Positions 7,859-16,021 of a stretch of 38,481 bases of DNA are shown here, piece by piece. The first letter of the stretch is position 1. Each line of letters opens with the position of its first letter. The DNA comes from Euryarchaeota archaeon UBA181. Lineage in GTDB: Archaea; Thermoplasmatota; Poseidoniia; Poseidoniales; Thalassarchaeaceae. The stretch spans positions 1,152 through 39,632 of the forward strand of contig DALI01000065.1 of assembly GCA_002496725.1 (NCBI GenBank). The letters run 5' to 3'. Position numbers and translations under genes: made by a program. Below the pieces are notes generated by a model. That model did no database searches, was not told the origin of the DNA, and saw nothing but the letters and a program-made list of their open reading frames with translations.

Positions 7859-9652
7859 ATGAGGGAAGTCGGCGGATGGCTAATCCTCGATGGCTATGAA
7901 GATGAGCCCGCCGCATTCGGTGTACCGAACTATATCGGATTCCACATACGGTACATCTGTGGTGTTCTGGAGGATAGGGGTATCCACTATACCTACATGA
8001 CAGTAGATGAATGGAGGAGATCATACAAGTCTAGGCTCTCTAGCCAAGAGGGAAGGAAATCTGTCAGAGGGGACATGAGGAATTTGGAAGGGGCGGTACT
8101 ACTAGCTGGGGCAGTAGTCCCTGGGAAGTACATTAGAGGTACACCAATCAGCAGGGGCGAGACAGACACATTCCTATCCTCAATTCCTTCAAGTGTACCT
8201 GTTCTTTGTGGGGGGTGGGCAATTAGACATTGGAGGCAATCGGGATGGATTTCCCCTCGGACTAATCTTTTCTGTAGCTTGAAGGATACCGATGCATCCC
8301 TCAGTTACTATCTTTCAACGGGCAATTGGGCGCACAAGAAAAGAAAACCCGAAGAATGGACGAGATGGGCACTCAAAGGGGCCTCATCCAAAGCAGTTGT
8401 CGATCATCCTGATCTAATTTCCCATAACGGGGTACCTGGGCCACTAACCTATGAAGTGGAACTCTATCAAGGATGCGTACGCTTCAAGAGGGGATGTAAA
8501 TTTTGTATAGAGCCAAAGAAAGGAGTGCCACTTTGGAGGAGGGAAGAGGATGTGATCAAGGAGATAGATACTGCCATAGGTTCAGGTATTGTCAATGTTA
8601 GAATAGGCGGAGCAACTGATATCTACACTTATCGAGCCGAGGGTGTCGAGGATATGGAATATCCCATTCCGGACCCAGAGCCAATATCGAAAGTCCTACT
8701 TGGGGCCAGGAGTAATGAGAATCTGGAAATTCTACATGTTGATAATGCCAATCCTTCCATTGTGGCACAAAATATCGAGGTGTCCACGGAAATTACCAAA
8801 TCTCTGGTTGCTAATCTATCGGATGGAGCCGTACTCTCCTTTGGGTTGGAGTCCGCGGATCCAGATGTCCATAAGGAAAATTGGCTCAATTGCGACCCAG
8901 AGCAACTGAAAGTAGCTATCAGACACATCAATGATTATGGAAGGGAAAGGGGCCCAAGAGGTCTTCCAAAGCTCTTGCCTGGGCTGAATTTCATCGCAGG
9001 TCTGAATGGTGAGTCAAAAAGAACTTACGAAATGAACCTACAACTCCTAGATCAACTAAAGTCAGAGGGGCTATGGATGAGGAGAATAAATATCAGACAG
9101 GTCGAGGGTAAGGGTTTCCAAGATATTCCCGAACAAGAGTTTAGGGAATTCAAGGCATCTGTAAGGCAGAATATCGATCGACCAATGCTGGAAGCGATGC
9201 TCCCCCTGGGGACACACCTGAGGGATGTTTGGTGGGAATCTAGGGAGGGTAGGATAAGATTGCCAGAACACGTCACTGATAATTCATACAGAGACCCATC
9301 TTCACACGGTTCGGCCGGGATAACATTCGGAAGACAGATAGGTGCTTATCCGATATTAGTTGGGGTGCCATATGCTATCCCGCTCGAGACAGAATCAGAC
9401 ATTATAGTAACGGGCCATGGCATGAGGAGTATCTCAGGGGTCGAGGTCGGTATTGATATTAATTTGGCCACAAGGAGCCATCTTGAGGCATTGCCTGGTG
9501 TGGGTGGAAAGGCATCATGGAAGATAGTAAGCAATAGGGCCAGAAGAATGAACAAAGGGCTGGGTCCATACAATAATGTCGAAGAAGCTTTTTCTGAAGC
9601 TGGAGTCTCAATGCCCCCACTCGCCGAAGATGTATTCGTAACGAAGTACTGA
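7859..9652 (+). CDS. Radical SAM enzyme with C-terminal helix-hairpin-helix (COG1031-type)
   Basis: The 597-residue protein has an N-terminal region resembling a B12-binding-like fold (GAVVPGKYIRGTPISRG, PVLCGGWAIRHWR), then the radical SAM barrel. Its cluster cysteines are C206, C213 and C216 (GCVRFKRGCKFC), a C-x6-C-x2-C spacing instead of the usual C-x3-C-x2-C. Wider spacing is a feature of this archaeal family as I remember it. Further barrel phrases are VNVRIGGATDIYTY and VLSFGLESADPDV. The C-terminus (about 540-575) is a helix-hairpin-helix, LEALPGVGGKASWKIV, usually a nucleic-acid contact. The reaction is unknown; B12-type radical SAM relatives methylate or rearrange carbon skeletons. 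It follows csl4 by 25 bp on the same strand, hinting at an RNA-related substrate, but that is guilt by association only. Confidence 0.85.
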   Translation: MREVGGWLILDGYEDEPAAFGVPNYIGFHIRYICGVLEDRGIHYTYMTVDEWRRSYKSRLSSQEGRKSVRGDMRNLEGAVLLAGAVVPGKYIRGTPISRGETDTFLSSIPSSVPVLCGGWAIRHWRQSGWISPRTNLFCSLKDTDASLSYYLSTGNWAHKKRKPEEWTRWALKGASSKAVVDHPDLISHNGVPGPLTYEVELYQGCVRFKRGCKFCIEPKKGVPLWRREEDVIKEIDTAIGSGIVNVRIGGATDIYTYRAEGVEDMEYPIPDPEPISKVLLGARSNENLEILHVDNANPSIVAQNIEVSTEITKSLVANLSDGAVLSFGLESADPDVHKENWLNCDPEQLKVAIRHINDYGRERGPRGLPKLLPGLNFIAGLNGESKRTYEMNLQLLDQLKSEGLWMRRINIRQVEGKGFQDIPEQEFREFKASVRQNIDRPMLEAMLPLGTHLRDVWWESREGRIRLPEHVTDNSYRDPSSHGSAGITFGRQIGAYPILVGVPYAIPLETESDIIVTGHGMRSISGVEVGIDINLATRSHLEALPGVGGKASWKIVSNRARRMNKGLGPYNNVEEAFSEAGVSMPPLAEDVFVTKY

Positions 9653-9710
9653 GGTACACGGGGTAGGAATAGTCATATTGTCTTGAGGTCGGCTAATCAT
9701 TGATAGGTGT

Positions 9711-9724
9711 GGTTGCGAGCAACC
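9711..9724. repeat. Short perfect inverted repeat upstream of the giant surface protein
   Basis: GGTTGCGAGCAACC has two six-base arms around a GA centre and ends 27 bp before the ATG at 9752. It lies in the 99-bp gap between the radical SAM gene and the surface-protein gene. It could be an operator or a small RNA hairpin in the leader. Alternatively it is chance, since arms this short are not rare. No function can be assigned. Confidence 0.3.
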
Positions 9725-9751
9725 CGCTTGGATTGATATGAGGGAACTACG

Positions 9752-12700
9752 ATGGAAGAGGGCAGTGTGAGAACAAGAATAATTATCATAGGGACTCTAA
9801 TGATGTTCCTCCTTATGGCTGTGCCTGAAACTGCCTTCGCGAACAGCTCGGGAAAAACCGGTTCCACAGATGGTTGTGGAACGGGCTCATGCCATTCCTC
9901 TTCCTCCTCCACTGTCTCTCCCAGCCTTTCTGGGACTCCCGCTTCAGGATATGTTCCAGGGTCAACTTACTCACTGTCAATAAGTGCCTCGGGCGGACCA
10001 ACCGGCAGTAAAGGAGGTTTCAATCTCGATTCTAGCCAAGGTTCCTTCTCTAATCCCGGATCGAATGCGCGCATCTCGTTTGGGGAGGTCACTCATTCAA
10101 ACTCAAACTCTAGATCGTGGACCGTAGATTGGATAGCTCCAACGATAGGTTCTGGAGATGTTATTTTCTACCTTGCTGTCAATCTTGTGAATGGCAACGG
10201 GGGCACCTCAGGTGACTCGTGGGGAGCCGACTCCTGGACAGTTTCAGAAGTATCTACGTCTACCCCAAGCACACCCTTCACAAACAATCTGGGGCTCAAT
10301 CAACCTGGTTCAGATAGAGGATCAGTCTTCAGCCACTCGATTATAGATTTGAATACAGGATCTCCAACTATTGTACTCTCAAATGGCAGTTTAGTGACTT
10401 TCAATAGTAGTGGGAGCCCTGTCATAACTCATGATGAAGTAATCTCAAGCGCAGGAGATTGTGCAATACTCCAGAATAGAACACTAAGATGTAGCGGGAG
10501 TAATAATTACGGACAATTGGGTCTAGGGTCTAATACCCTCAGTAATGGAACGGTAGATTTCGGAACTAGGACTCCCGTTTCCGTATCAGATGGAAACTAT
10601 CACAATTGTGCAATATTGGATGATGCTTCACTTAGGTGTTGGGGCAGGAATAATCATGGTCAATTGGGCGATGGTACAGCCGCCAACAGTAACTCTCCCG
10701 TTGTTGTGGATTTGGGAGCTGGCAGAAGTGCGATTTCTGTATCAGCAGGAAACGACTTTACCTGCGCGATTCTTGATAATGGGGAAGTAAAATGCTGGGG
10801 CTTCAATGACTTTGGAAATTTAGGCGATGGTACCACTACAGGTAGTATTGTCCCGGTCCTAGCAAATCACTCAACAGGACTACGGGCAACATCTTTGTCC
10901 ACAGCTGGTTACAGTGTCTGCGCGATCTTCGACAATGGCTCAATCAGCTGCTGGGGAAAGTCCTACACGGTATCAACACAAAATGGAGTAGTAAGTGGAA
11001 GCTCGTCACAAATTCAGCTCCCATCTGGAAGGACTGCCTCAGATATTGATGGAAAAAATTGGCATACATGTGCGCTTCTAGACAACGGCTCAATAAGCTG
11101 TTGGGGCGTTAATACTCATGGCCAATGGGGGGATGGAACATGTAGCTCCAGTACAAGTACATGCACGGGAACCGACGGAAATAATCCATCCTATGCATTG
11201 TTGCCCTCGCCTGCGATCGCCCTAGCTACTGGGACTGAGTCCACATGCGCGATTAATCAGAGCTACTCATTGTATTGCTGGGGGGCCCAATCAGGAGAAT
11301 TTGATGGGACCCCAAATGATATACTATCTCCATATCTAATGGATTTCAACAATACTACTCTGGGAGAATCCATCGGCTTCTCGGACCAAGATCTGGATGG
11401 GGACGGGATCTGGAATGTCTTGGATTTGCATATTAACAACGATAGTGATGGGGATGGATTCAACTCTTCAACAGATGACTTTCCGAATAATCCCGCCAGA
11501 TGGGAAAATTGTCCAGACGGTCAGTGGGGAAGACTATCTTGCCAGCTCGCACCTTCCGGTCACTTCTCTTACGAAGGGGCGCTTTTCTACGAGTACTGTG
11601 TAGCAGGGACATATCAGCCGGAAGAAGGCCAATCAGGATGTTACTCCTCCTCAAGTGGATACTACGTTCCAATCGATGCATCTCCTGGACAGCAACATTG
11701 CGATGCAGGATTCTATCAGCCCAGCTTAGCTCAGACATCATGTCTCTCTTCACCTCCTGGGAATTACACCAATAACCAATATGGGGATGCGGACGAATCC
11801 ACTCCGACACCTCTCCAACCAAGAAGCGCGAAATACCTAGGTGAAATAGGGAATAAATCTTGGTCTAGTGACCCAGGGGATATATTCTCTGTATTTGTTC
11901 CAAGAGACTCCAGTATCTCATTGGAACTTTCATTGGAACAAAACTCCTCAATACCATCAGACTTTACTGTAACCCTGTACAACTCATCTATGTCTCTGAT
12001 TGCAACTTCTAGTGCCTCTAACTCCGGAGTTAATACCGCTACTGTGTCCACAAATGGAACTTCCTTCTCGAATTCCTCAACTCTGCTTATCTCAATCGTT
12101 CCGAATAACTCGACATATGGGAACTATAGTATGACCCTATGGCTAAACTCAATTATACAAAACTCTCCGATTGGAAACCATTCTGAGACAATTGATGCTG
12201 AAATACAGATTGGATACTTCCAGTGCCAACCTGGGACATACCAAGGAAAGTCAGGAATGCCAAACTGCGATCAAGCATCATCTGGAAGGTATGTATCAGT
12301 ATCAGGGGCAATTTCTGAAGAGATATGCACTCCTGGAAGCTATCAGTCTCAGATAGGACAGACTTCGTGTATTCAGGCCACACCTGGTAACTTCGTATCC
12401 CAGTCAGGAGCCGCGACACAGACTCCTGCGGCCCCCGGTCACTTCGTATCCCAGTCTGGCGCAACATCTCAATCTCTATGTACGCCAGGTAACTATCAAC
12501 CATCCTTTGGACAGACTTCGTGTTTGTCATCGGATGCCGGCTACTATGTCTTATCCAGCGGTGCAAGCAGTCAAATCCCGTGTTCTCCGGGAACCTACCA
12601 GTCACTAAGCGGACAGACATCATGTATCGATGCTTCATCGGGATATTATGTTTCGAGCTACAATTCTACGACTCAGACCCCTTGTATCCCAGGTACATAT

Positions 12701-14992
12701 CAGCCTCTTTCTGCCCAGCAATCATGTCTTACTTCGTCTCCCGGATATTACGTCCCCGGATCTGCTAGTACGACACAACTCAGTTGCAACCCGGGTTTCT
12801 TCCAGCCTTCCTCGAATCAAACATTCTGTCTTCAGGCTACCCCTGGTAATTCCGTCCCGTTGAATGCATCGCCCTCCCAGACCCCTTGCGCTCCAGGGAC
12901 TTTCCAGCCGGCTTATTCAGCGACTGAATGTAACAATGCCTCGCCTGGGCACTATGTCGATTCCTCTGGGGCGGACTCAGAGACCCCCTGTTCTGCTGGG
13001 ACCTACAATCCCGTCGAATCAGCCACCAACTCTTCGTTCTGTCTAAATGCTGACCCTGGTAACGCTGTTCCAACTAATGGATCTTCATCCCAGACTCCCT
13101 GTACTGAAGGTAACTATCAGCCCCAGACTGGTCAAATATCCTGTATTCAAGCGCCCCCTGGGTATTATGTCAACTCAACAGGATCGATCTCAGCTTCCCC
13201 TTGCCCCCCAGGTTATTGGGGCAATCAGGCTGGCCTCCCCGAATGCCTCGAAGCTAGTCCAGGATTTTACACAGATAGCATTGCATCAATTTCCCAGACT
13301 CCCTGTCCTGCGGGTACATACAACCCCTCTTCCGGTGCTAATGATTCAGCATCTTGTTCTGAAGCCGACCTAGGAAACTTTGCCTCTACCTTAGGTGCAT
13401 CTTCACAGACCCCTTGCTCCCCTGGTGAATATCAGCCATCCACGGGTCAGGAATATTGCTTAGAGGCAGACTCTGGATACTTTGTTGATTCGAGTGGATC
13501 AGGGTATCAATCAGAGTGCCAGCCCGGGGAATACCAACCTTCGAGTGGTCAAGACTCCTGTTTGAAAGCAAACCCTGGATTCTTTGTCGATATAGCGATG
13601 TCCACAACACAGTCCCCTTGCCCCTCTGGGACCTATAACCCCCTTGAGTCAGCAACTAGTCAATCATGGTGCTTAGGTGCGGAGGCAGGATATTATGCCC
13701 CCTCCCCTGGTTCATCCAATCAGTCCCCTTGTCCTCTAGGAAGCTATCAAAACCAGTCCAATCAGTCGTCCTGTTTATCAGCTGATCCAGGCTACTACGT
13801 CTCAGTAAATGGCTCCATAACCCAATCTCCCTGCTCTCTGGGAGAATATCAGCCGTCAACAGGACAATCTTCATGCCTCGATGCAGATGCAGGCTCCTTC
13901 TCCTCTTATGAAGGGGCTGAATCTCAAGAAAACTGTTCCCCTGGAACTTATCAACCATCCACAGGGCAGTCATTGTGCTTAGACACAGATCCTGGTTATT
14001 ACGCTCCTGAATTCGGTCAATCCGAACAGACGATCTCTCCTTTCGATCAATTCGTACCCGAATCTGGAAGTCAATTGACAGAACAATGCCCCATCAATCA
14101 CATAACCCTCCAAGAGGGAGCGACTTCAGTCGATCAATGCCTCCTAGACTCAGATGGAGATCGATTACACGACACTACCGACCTGGATGATGATGGAGAT
14201 GGAATCAATGACGTCGTTGATACCTGTCCCTTAGGGGAGCTAGACTGGCTTTCAAACTCAGAGACAGACTTCGATCAGGACGGCTGCTTGGATGAGACCG
14301 AGGACTTGGATGATGACAATGATGGATTCCCAGATGCTGAGGACGACCTTCCACTGGACAGTAACGAATGGTCCGATAACGACTTAGACGGTATTGGCGA
14401 CAATTCAGACACAGATGATGACAATGATGGGTCATCTGACTCTGAAGAAGAAGTAAGAAAAACAAGTCCCACAGATTCAGATTCGGATGATGATGGCTTC
14501 ATGGACGGAGTTGATGACTTCCCACTCAACCCTTCTGAGTGGACAGACTCAGATGGAGATGGAGTAGGGGATAACGGCGATGCGTTCCCAAATGATCCAG
14601 ATAGGCAAGTAGAAGAGGATTCTATGGCCATGCTCATATTTGTAGGATCAGTGGCTACTATAATCGTCCTTGGCCTAGGCGGTTGGCTAGTAATGCGGAA
14701 GAAAGGAGATGATGATGATTCATCATACTTCCAAAAATCCAGTGTAGATCAATCTGATGACACATCATATGATGCATCCACCACTCTTTCCAACGTATCT
14801 GTCCCAGACCGTATATCTCCCAGATCAGAAGAAATTACTCCTCACTCTACATTAGTGGCTCCGAGTGATGCAAAGCTCAATGAAAACGGTCAATTAGTCT
14901 GGGTGGACGGCTCTGGAAATGTATACTGCCAGAACCCAGATGGATCAATCCTGACCTTTGACTCTTCCACTGGTTCTTGGGGCCCTATCTGA
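9752..14992 (+). CDS. Giant modular surface protein: Reeler-like/RCC1/PPC/Cys-repeat/TSP3, C-terminal anchor
   Basis: 1746 residues. A signal peptide (about 6-30, IIIIGTLMMFLLMAVPETAFA) is followed by CGTGSCH (C-x4-C-H) and a beta domain of the choice-of-anchor-V/Reeler type (about 50-165, GYVPGSTYSLSI, GDVIFYLAVN). Six or so RCC1-like blades (about 205-540) each carry a cysteine pair (CAILDNGSISCWG). A short DxDGDG segment follows (about 545-585). Two ephrin-receptor/GCC2_GCC3-like cysteine repeats precede a PPC-like beta domain (about 690-803), and 17 more repeats span about 820-1433. Calcium-binding thrombospondin-type-3 aspartate repeats (about 1465-1615) lead to a membrane helix (about 1625-1650). 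The roughly 95-residue cytoplasmic tail ends in a small W/G-rich motif. This is probably an adhesin or polymer/particle-binding protein on the cell surface. The ligand is unknown. Confidence 0.85.
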   Translation: MEEGSVRTRIIIIGTLMMFLLMAVPETAFANSSGKTGSTDGCGTGSCHSSSSSTVSPSLSGTPASGYVPGSTYSLSISASGGPTGSKGGFNLDSSQGSFSNPGSNARISFGEVTHSNSNSRSWTVDWIAPTIGSGDVIFYLAVNLVNGNGGTSGDSWGADSWTVSEVSTSTPSTPFTNNLGLNQPGSDRGSVFSHSIIDLNTGSPTIVLSNGSLVTFNSSGSPVITHDEVISSAGDCAILQNRTLRCSGSNNYGQLGLGSNTLSNGTVDFGTRTPVSVSDGNYHNCAILDDASLRCWGRNNHGQLGDGTAANSNSPVVVDLGAGRSAISVSAGNDFTCAILDNGEVKCWGFNDFGNLGDGTTTGSIVPVLANHSTGLRATSLSTAGYSVCAIFDNGSISCWGKSYTVSTQNGVVSGSSSQIQLPSGRTASDIDGKNWHTCALLDNGSISCWGVNTHGQWGDGTCSSSTSTCTGTDGNNPSYALLPSPAIALATGTESTCAINQSYSLYCWGAQSGEFDGTPNDILSPYLMDFNNTTLGESIGFSDQDLDGDGIWNVLDLHINNDSDGDGFNSSTDDFPNNPARWENCPDGQWGRLSCQLAPSGHFSYEGALFYEYCVAGTYQPEEGQSGCYSSSSGYYVPIDASPGQQHCDAGFYQPSLAQTSCLSSPPGNYTNNQYGDADESTPTPLQPRSAKYLGEIGNKSWSSDPGDIFSVFVPRDSSISLELSLEQNSSIPSDFTVTLYNSSMSLIATSSASNSGVNTATVSTNGTSFSNSSTLLISIVPNNSTYGNYSMTLWLNSIIQNSPIGNHSETIDAEIQIGYFQCQPGTYQGKSGMPNCDQASSGRYVSVSGAISEEICTPGSYQSQIGQTSCIQATPGNFVSQSGAATQTPAAPGHFVSQSGATSQSLCTPGNYQPSFGQTSCLSSDAGYYVLSSGASSQIPCSPGTYQSLSGQTSCIDASSGYYVSSYNSTTQTPCIPGTYQPLSAQQSCLTSSPGYYVPGSASTTQLSCNPGFFQPSSNQTFCLQATPGNSVPLNASPSQTPCAPGTFQPAYSATECNNASPGHYVDSSGADSETPCSAGTYNPVESATNSSFCLNADPGNAVPTNGSSSQTPCTEGNYQPQTGQISCIQAPPGYYVNSTGSISASPCPPGYWGNQAGLPECLEASPGFYTDSIASISQTPCPAGTYNPSSGANDSASCSEADLGNFASTLGASSQTPCSPGEYQPSTGQEYCLEADSGYFVDSSGSGYQSECQPGEYQPSSGQDSCLKANPGFFVDIAMSTTQSPCPSGTYNPLESATSQSWCLGAEAGYYAPSPGSSNQSPCPLGSYQNQSNQSSCLSADPGYYVSVNGSITQSPCSLGEYQPSTGQSSCLDADAGSFSSYEGAESQENCSPGTYQPSTGQSLCLDTDPGYYAPEFGQSEQTISPFDQFVPESGSQLTEQCPINHITLQEGATSVDQCLLDSDGDRLHDTTDLDDDGDGINDVVDTCPLGELDWLSNSETDFDQDGCLDETEDLDDDNDGFPDAEDDLPLDSNEWSDNDLDGIGDNSDTDDDNDGSSDSEEEVRKTSPTDSDSDDDGFMDGVDDFPLNPSEWTDSDGDGVGDNGDAFPNDPDRQVEEDSMAMLIFVGSVATIIVLGLGGWLVMRKKGDDDDSSYFQKSSVDQSDDTSYDASTTLSNVSVPDRISPRSEEITPHSTLVAPSDAKLNENGQLVWVDGSGNVYCQNPDGSILTFDSSTGSWGPI
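12207..14035 (+). repeat. Tandem cysteine-repeat array with a 315-bp higher-order unit
   Basis: Seventeen protein repeats of 34 residues (some 37) follow the pattern C-x-PG-x-YQP...GQ-xxC...PGYYV...SQTP. Three-residue insertions (GTYNP...) occur in repeats beginning at 12989, 13304 and 13619. These starts are exactly 315 bp apart, and the next register mark is at 13934. The region therefore grew by duplicating a block of three repeats. At the 5' side, a 51-bp shift duplicates half a repeat: CTTCGTATCCCAGTC occurs at 12391 and again at 12442. Synonymous divergence between most copies says the array is old, while the half-repeat looks recent. Confidence 0.8.
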
Positions 14993-14995
14993 TAT

Positions 14996-15976
14996 CTAGA
15001 ACTGAATGAGGTTGGCACCCCATGCCAAACCACCGCCGAATGCCACGGTGACAACCAAGTCGCCCTCTTTTAGAAAGCCCTCTTCGAAGGCCTCATGCAT
15101 GGCAATCGGGATGCTAGCGCCTGCCGTATTCCCATATTTGTGAAGGTTTGTGTAAGTCTTATCCATGGGCAAGCCGAGATTTTGCATTCCCGCCTCTATG
15201 ATATTGATGTTTGCTTGATGGGGAATGATAAGATCCACCTCATCAAGAGTCCTTCCAAATCTCTCTAAGACTCCTAAAACTGCCTGCGGAAAAGCTTCTA
15301 TCGCAAAGTTCCAAACCGCCCTTCCATCCATATGGAAGTATTGCATTCCCTCTTTGAATTCCTCACTGGGTATTGGCACCCTGACTCCGCCCGCTGGAAT
15401 CTCAATTACATTGGATCCAGAGCCATCGCTCATTAACCATGATCCAATTATTCCCTTCTCCCGGGGGACCTCAGAGAGAACTACGGCACCAGCACCATCC
15501 CCAAAAAGAACACACGTGGAACGATCCTCCCAATTGAGAATTCTAGAATATACCTCTGAACCAACCACTAACACATTTCGATATCCCTTCGTTCCAGCAA
15601 ATCTAGATCCTACGTCTAAGGCATGTACCCATCCCGCGCAGACCGCATTAATATCGAAGGCCCCGCAATCGGTACACCCAAGTTTTTCTTGTACTATTCC
15701 AGCAGTAGATGACATTGGTACATCAGGGGAAGAAGTGGCAAGAATCAGTAGGTCGATATCCGAAGCTTCCAAACCTGAGTTTTCCAATGCGACCTTGCAT
15801 GCCTTCACGGCTAGATCGGATGTACACACGTTAGAATCAGCGATTCTCCTATTCTTCATGCCAGTCTTCGTAGTTATCCACTCGTCACTAGTATCTACTA
15901 TCTGAGCCCAATCCTCATTACTCATTTTCCGAGGGGGGACGTAAGATCCAACTCCGATGATGCCAACAGGTGCCAT
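14996..15976 (-). CDS. 3-oxoacyl-ACP synthase III (FabH/KAS III)-family ketosynthase
   Basis: The 326-residue thiolase-fold enzyme has the complete KAS III triad C113 (NAVCAG), H253 (IPHQANINI) and N283 (KYGNTAGAS), plus DGAGAVVL and the C-terminal GGGLAWGA. The numbering nearly equals E. coli FabH (C112, H244, N274). KAS III condenses an acyl-CoA with malonyl-ACP, and relatives make ketones, beta-lactones or modified acyl chains. Archaeal membranes are isoprenoid, so a standard fatty-acid role is not obvious. It is the last gene of the minus-strand run, 45 bp after the aldehyde dehydrogenase stop, so it may take an acyl product of that operon. It ends three bases from the surface-protein stop on the other strand. 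Confidence 0.88.
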   Translation of the reverse strand: MAPVGIIGVGSYVPPRKMSNEDWAQIVDTSDEWITTKTGMKNRRIADSNVCTSDLAVKACKVALENSGLEASDIDLLILATSSPDVPMSSTAGIVQEKLGCTDCGAFDINAVCAGWVHALDVGSRFAGTKGYRNVLVVGSEVYSRILNWEDRSTCVLFGDGAGAVVLSEVPREKGIIGSWLMSDGSGSNVIEIPAGGVRVPIPSEEFKEGMQYFHMDGRAVWNFAIEAFPQAVLGVLERFGRTLDEVDLIIPHQANINIIEAGMQNLGLPMDKTYTNLHKYGNTAGASIPIAMHEAFEEGFLKEGDLVVTVAFGGGLAWGANLIQF

Positions 15977-16021
15977 ACCAATCGATAATCCGTGAACATC
16001 GATGACTTACAGTCTTGCCCT

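Noticed and set aside
12207..14035. CRISPR-like or non-coding tandem repeat array
   Set aside because: The periodicity is in protein repeats within one uninterrupted frame, with synonymous divergence between copies and no identical short repeats with spacers.
14275..14637. 120-codon serine-rich open frame antisense to the TSP3 region
   Set aside because: Its Ser/Glu richness is a mirror of the Asp-rich GAT/GAC repeats on the coding strand.
15225..15905. 226-codon open frame antisense to the FabH-like gene
   Set aside because: The opposite strand encodes a complete KAS III with intact triad; the antisense product is low-complexity with no recognisable motif.
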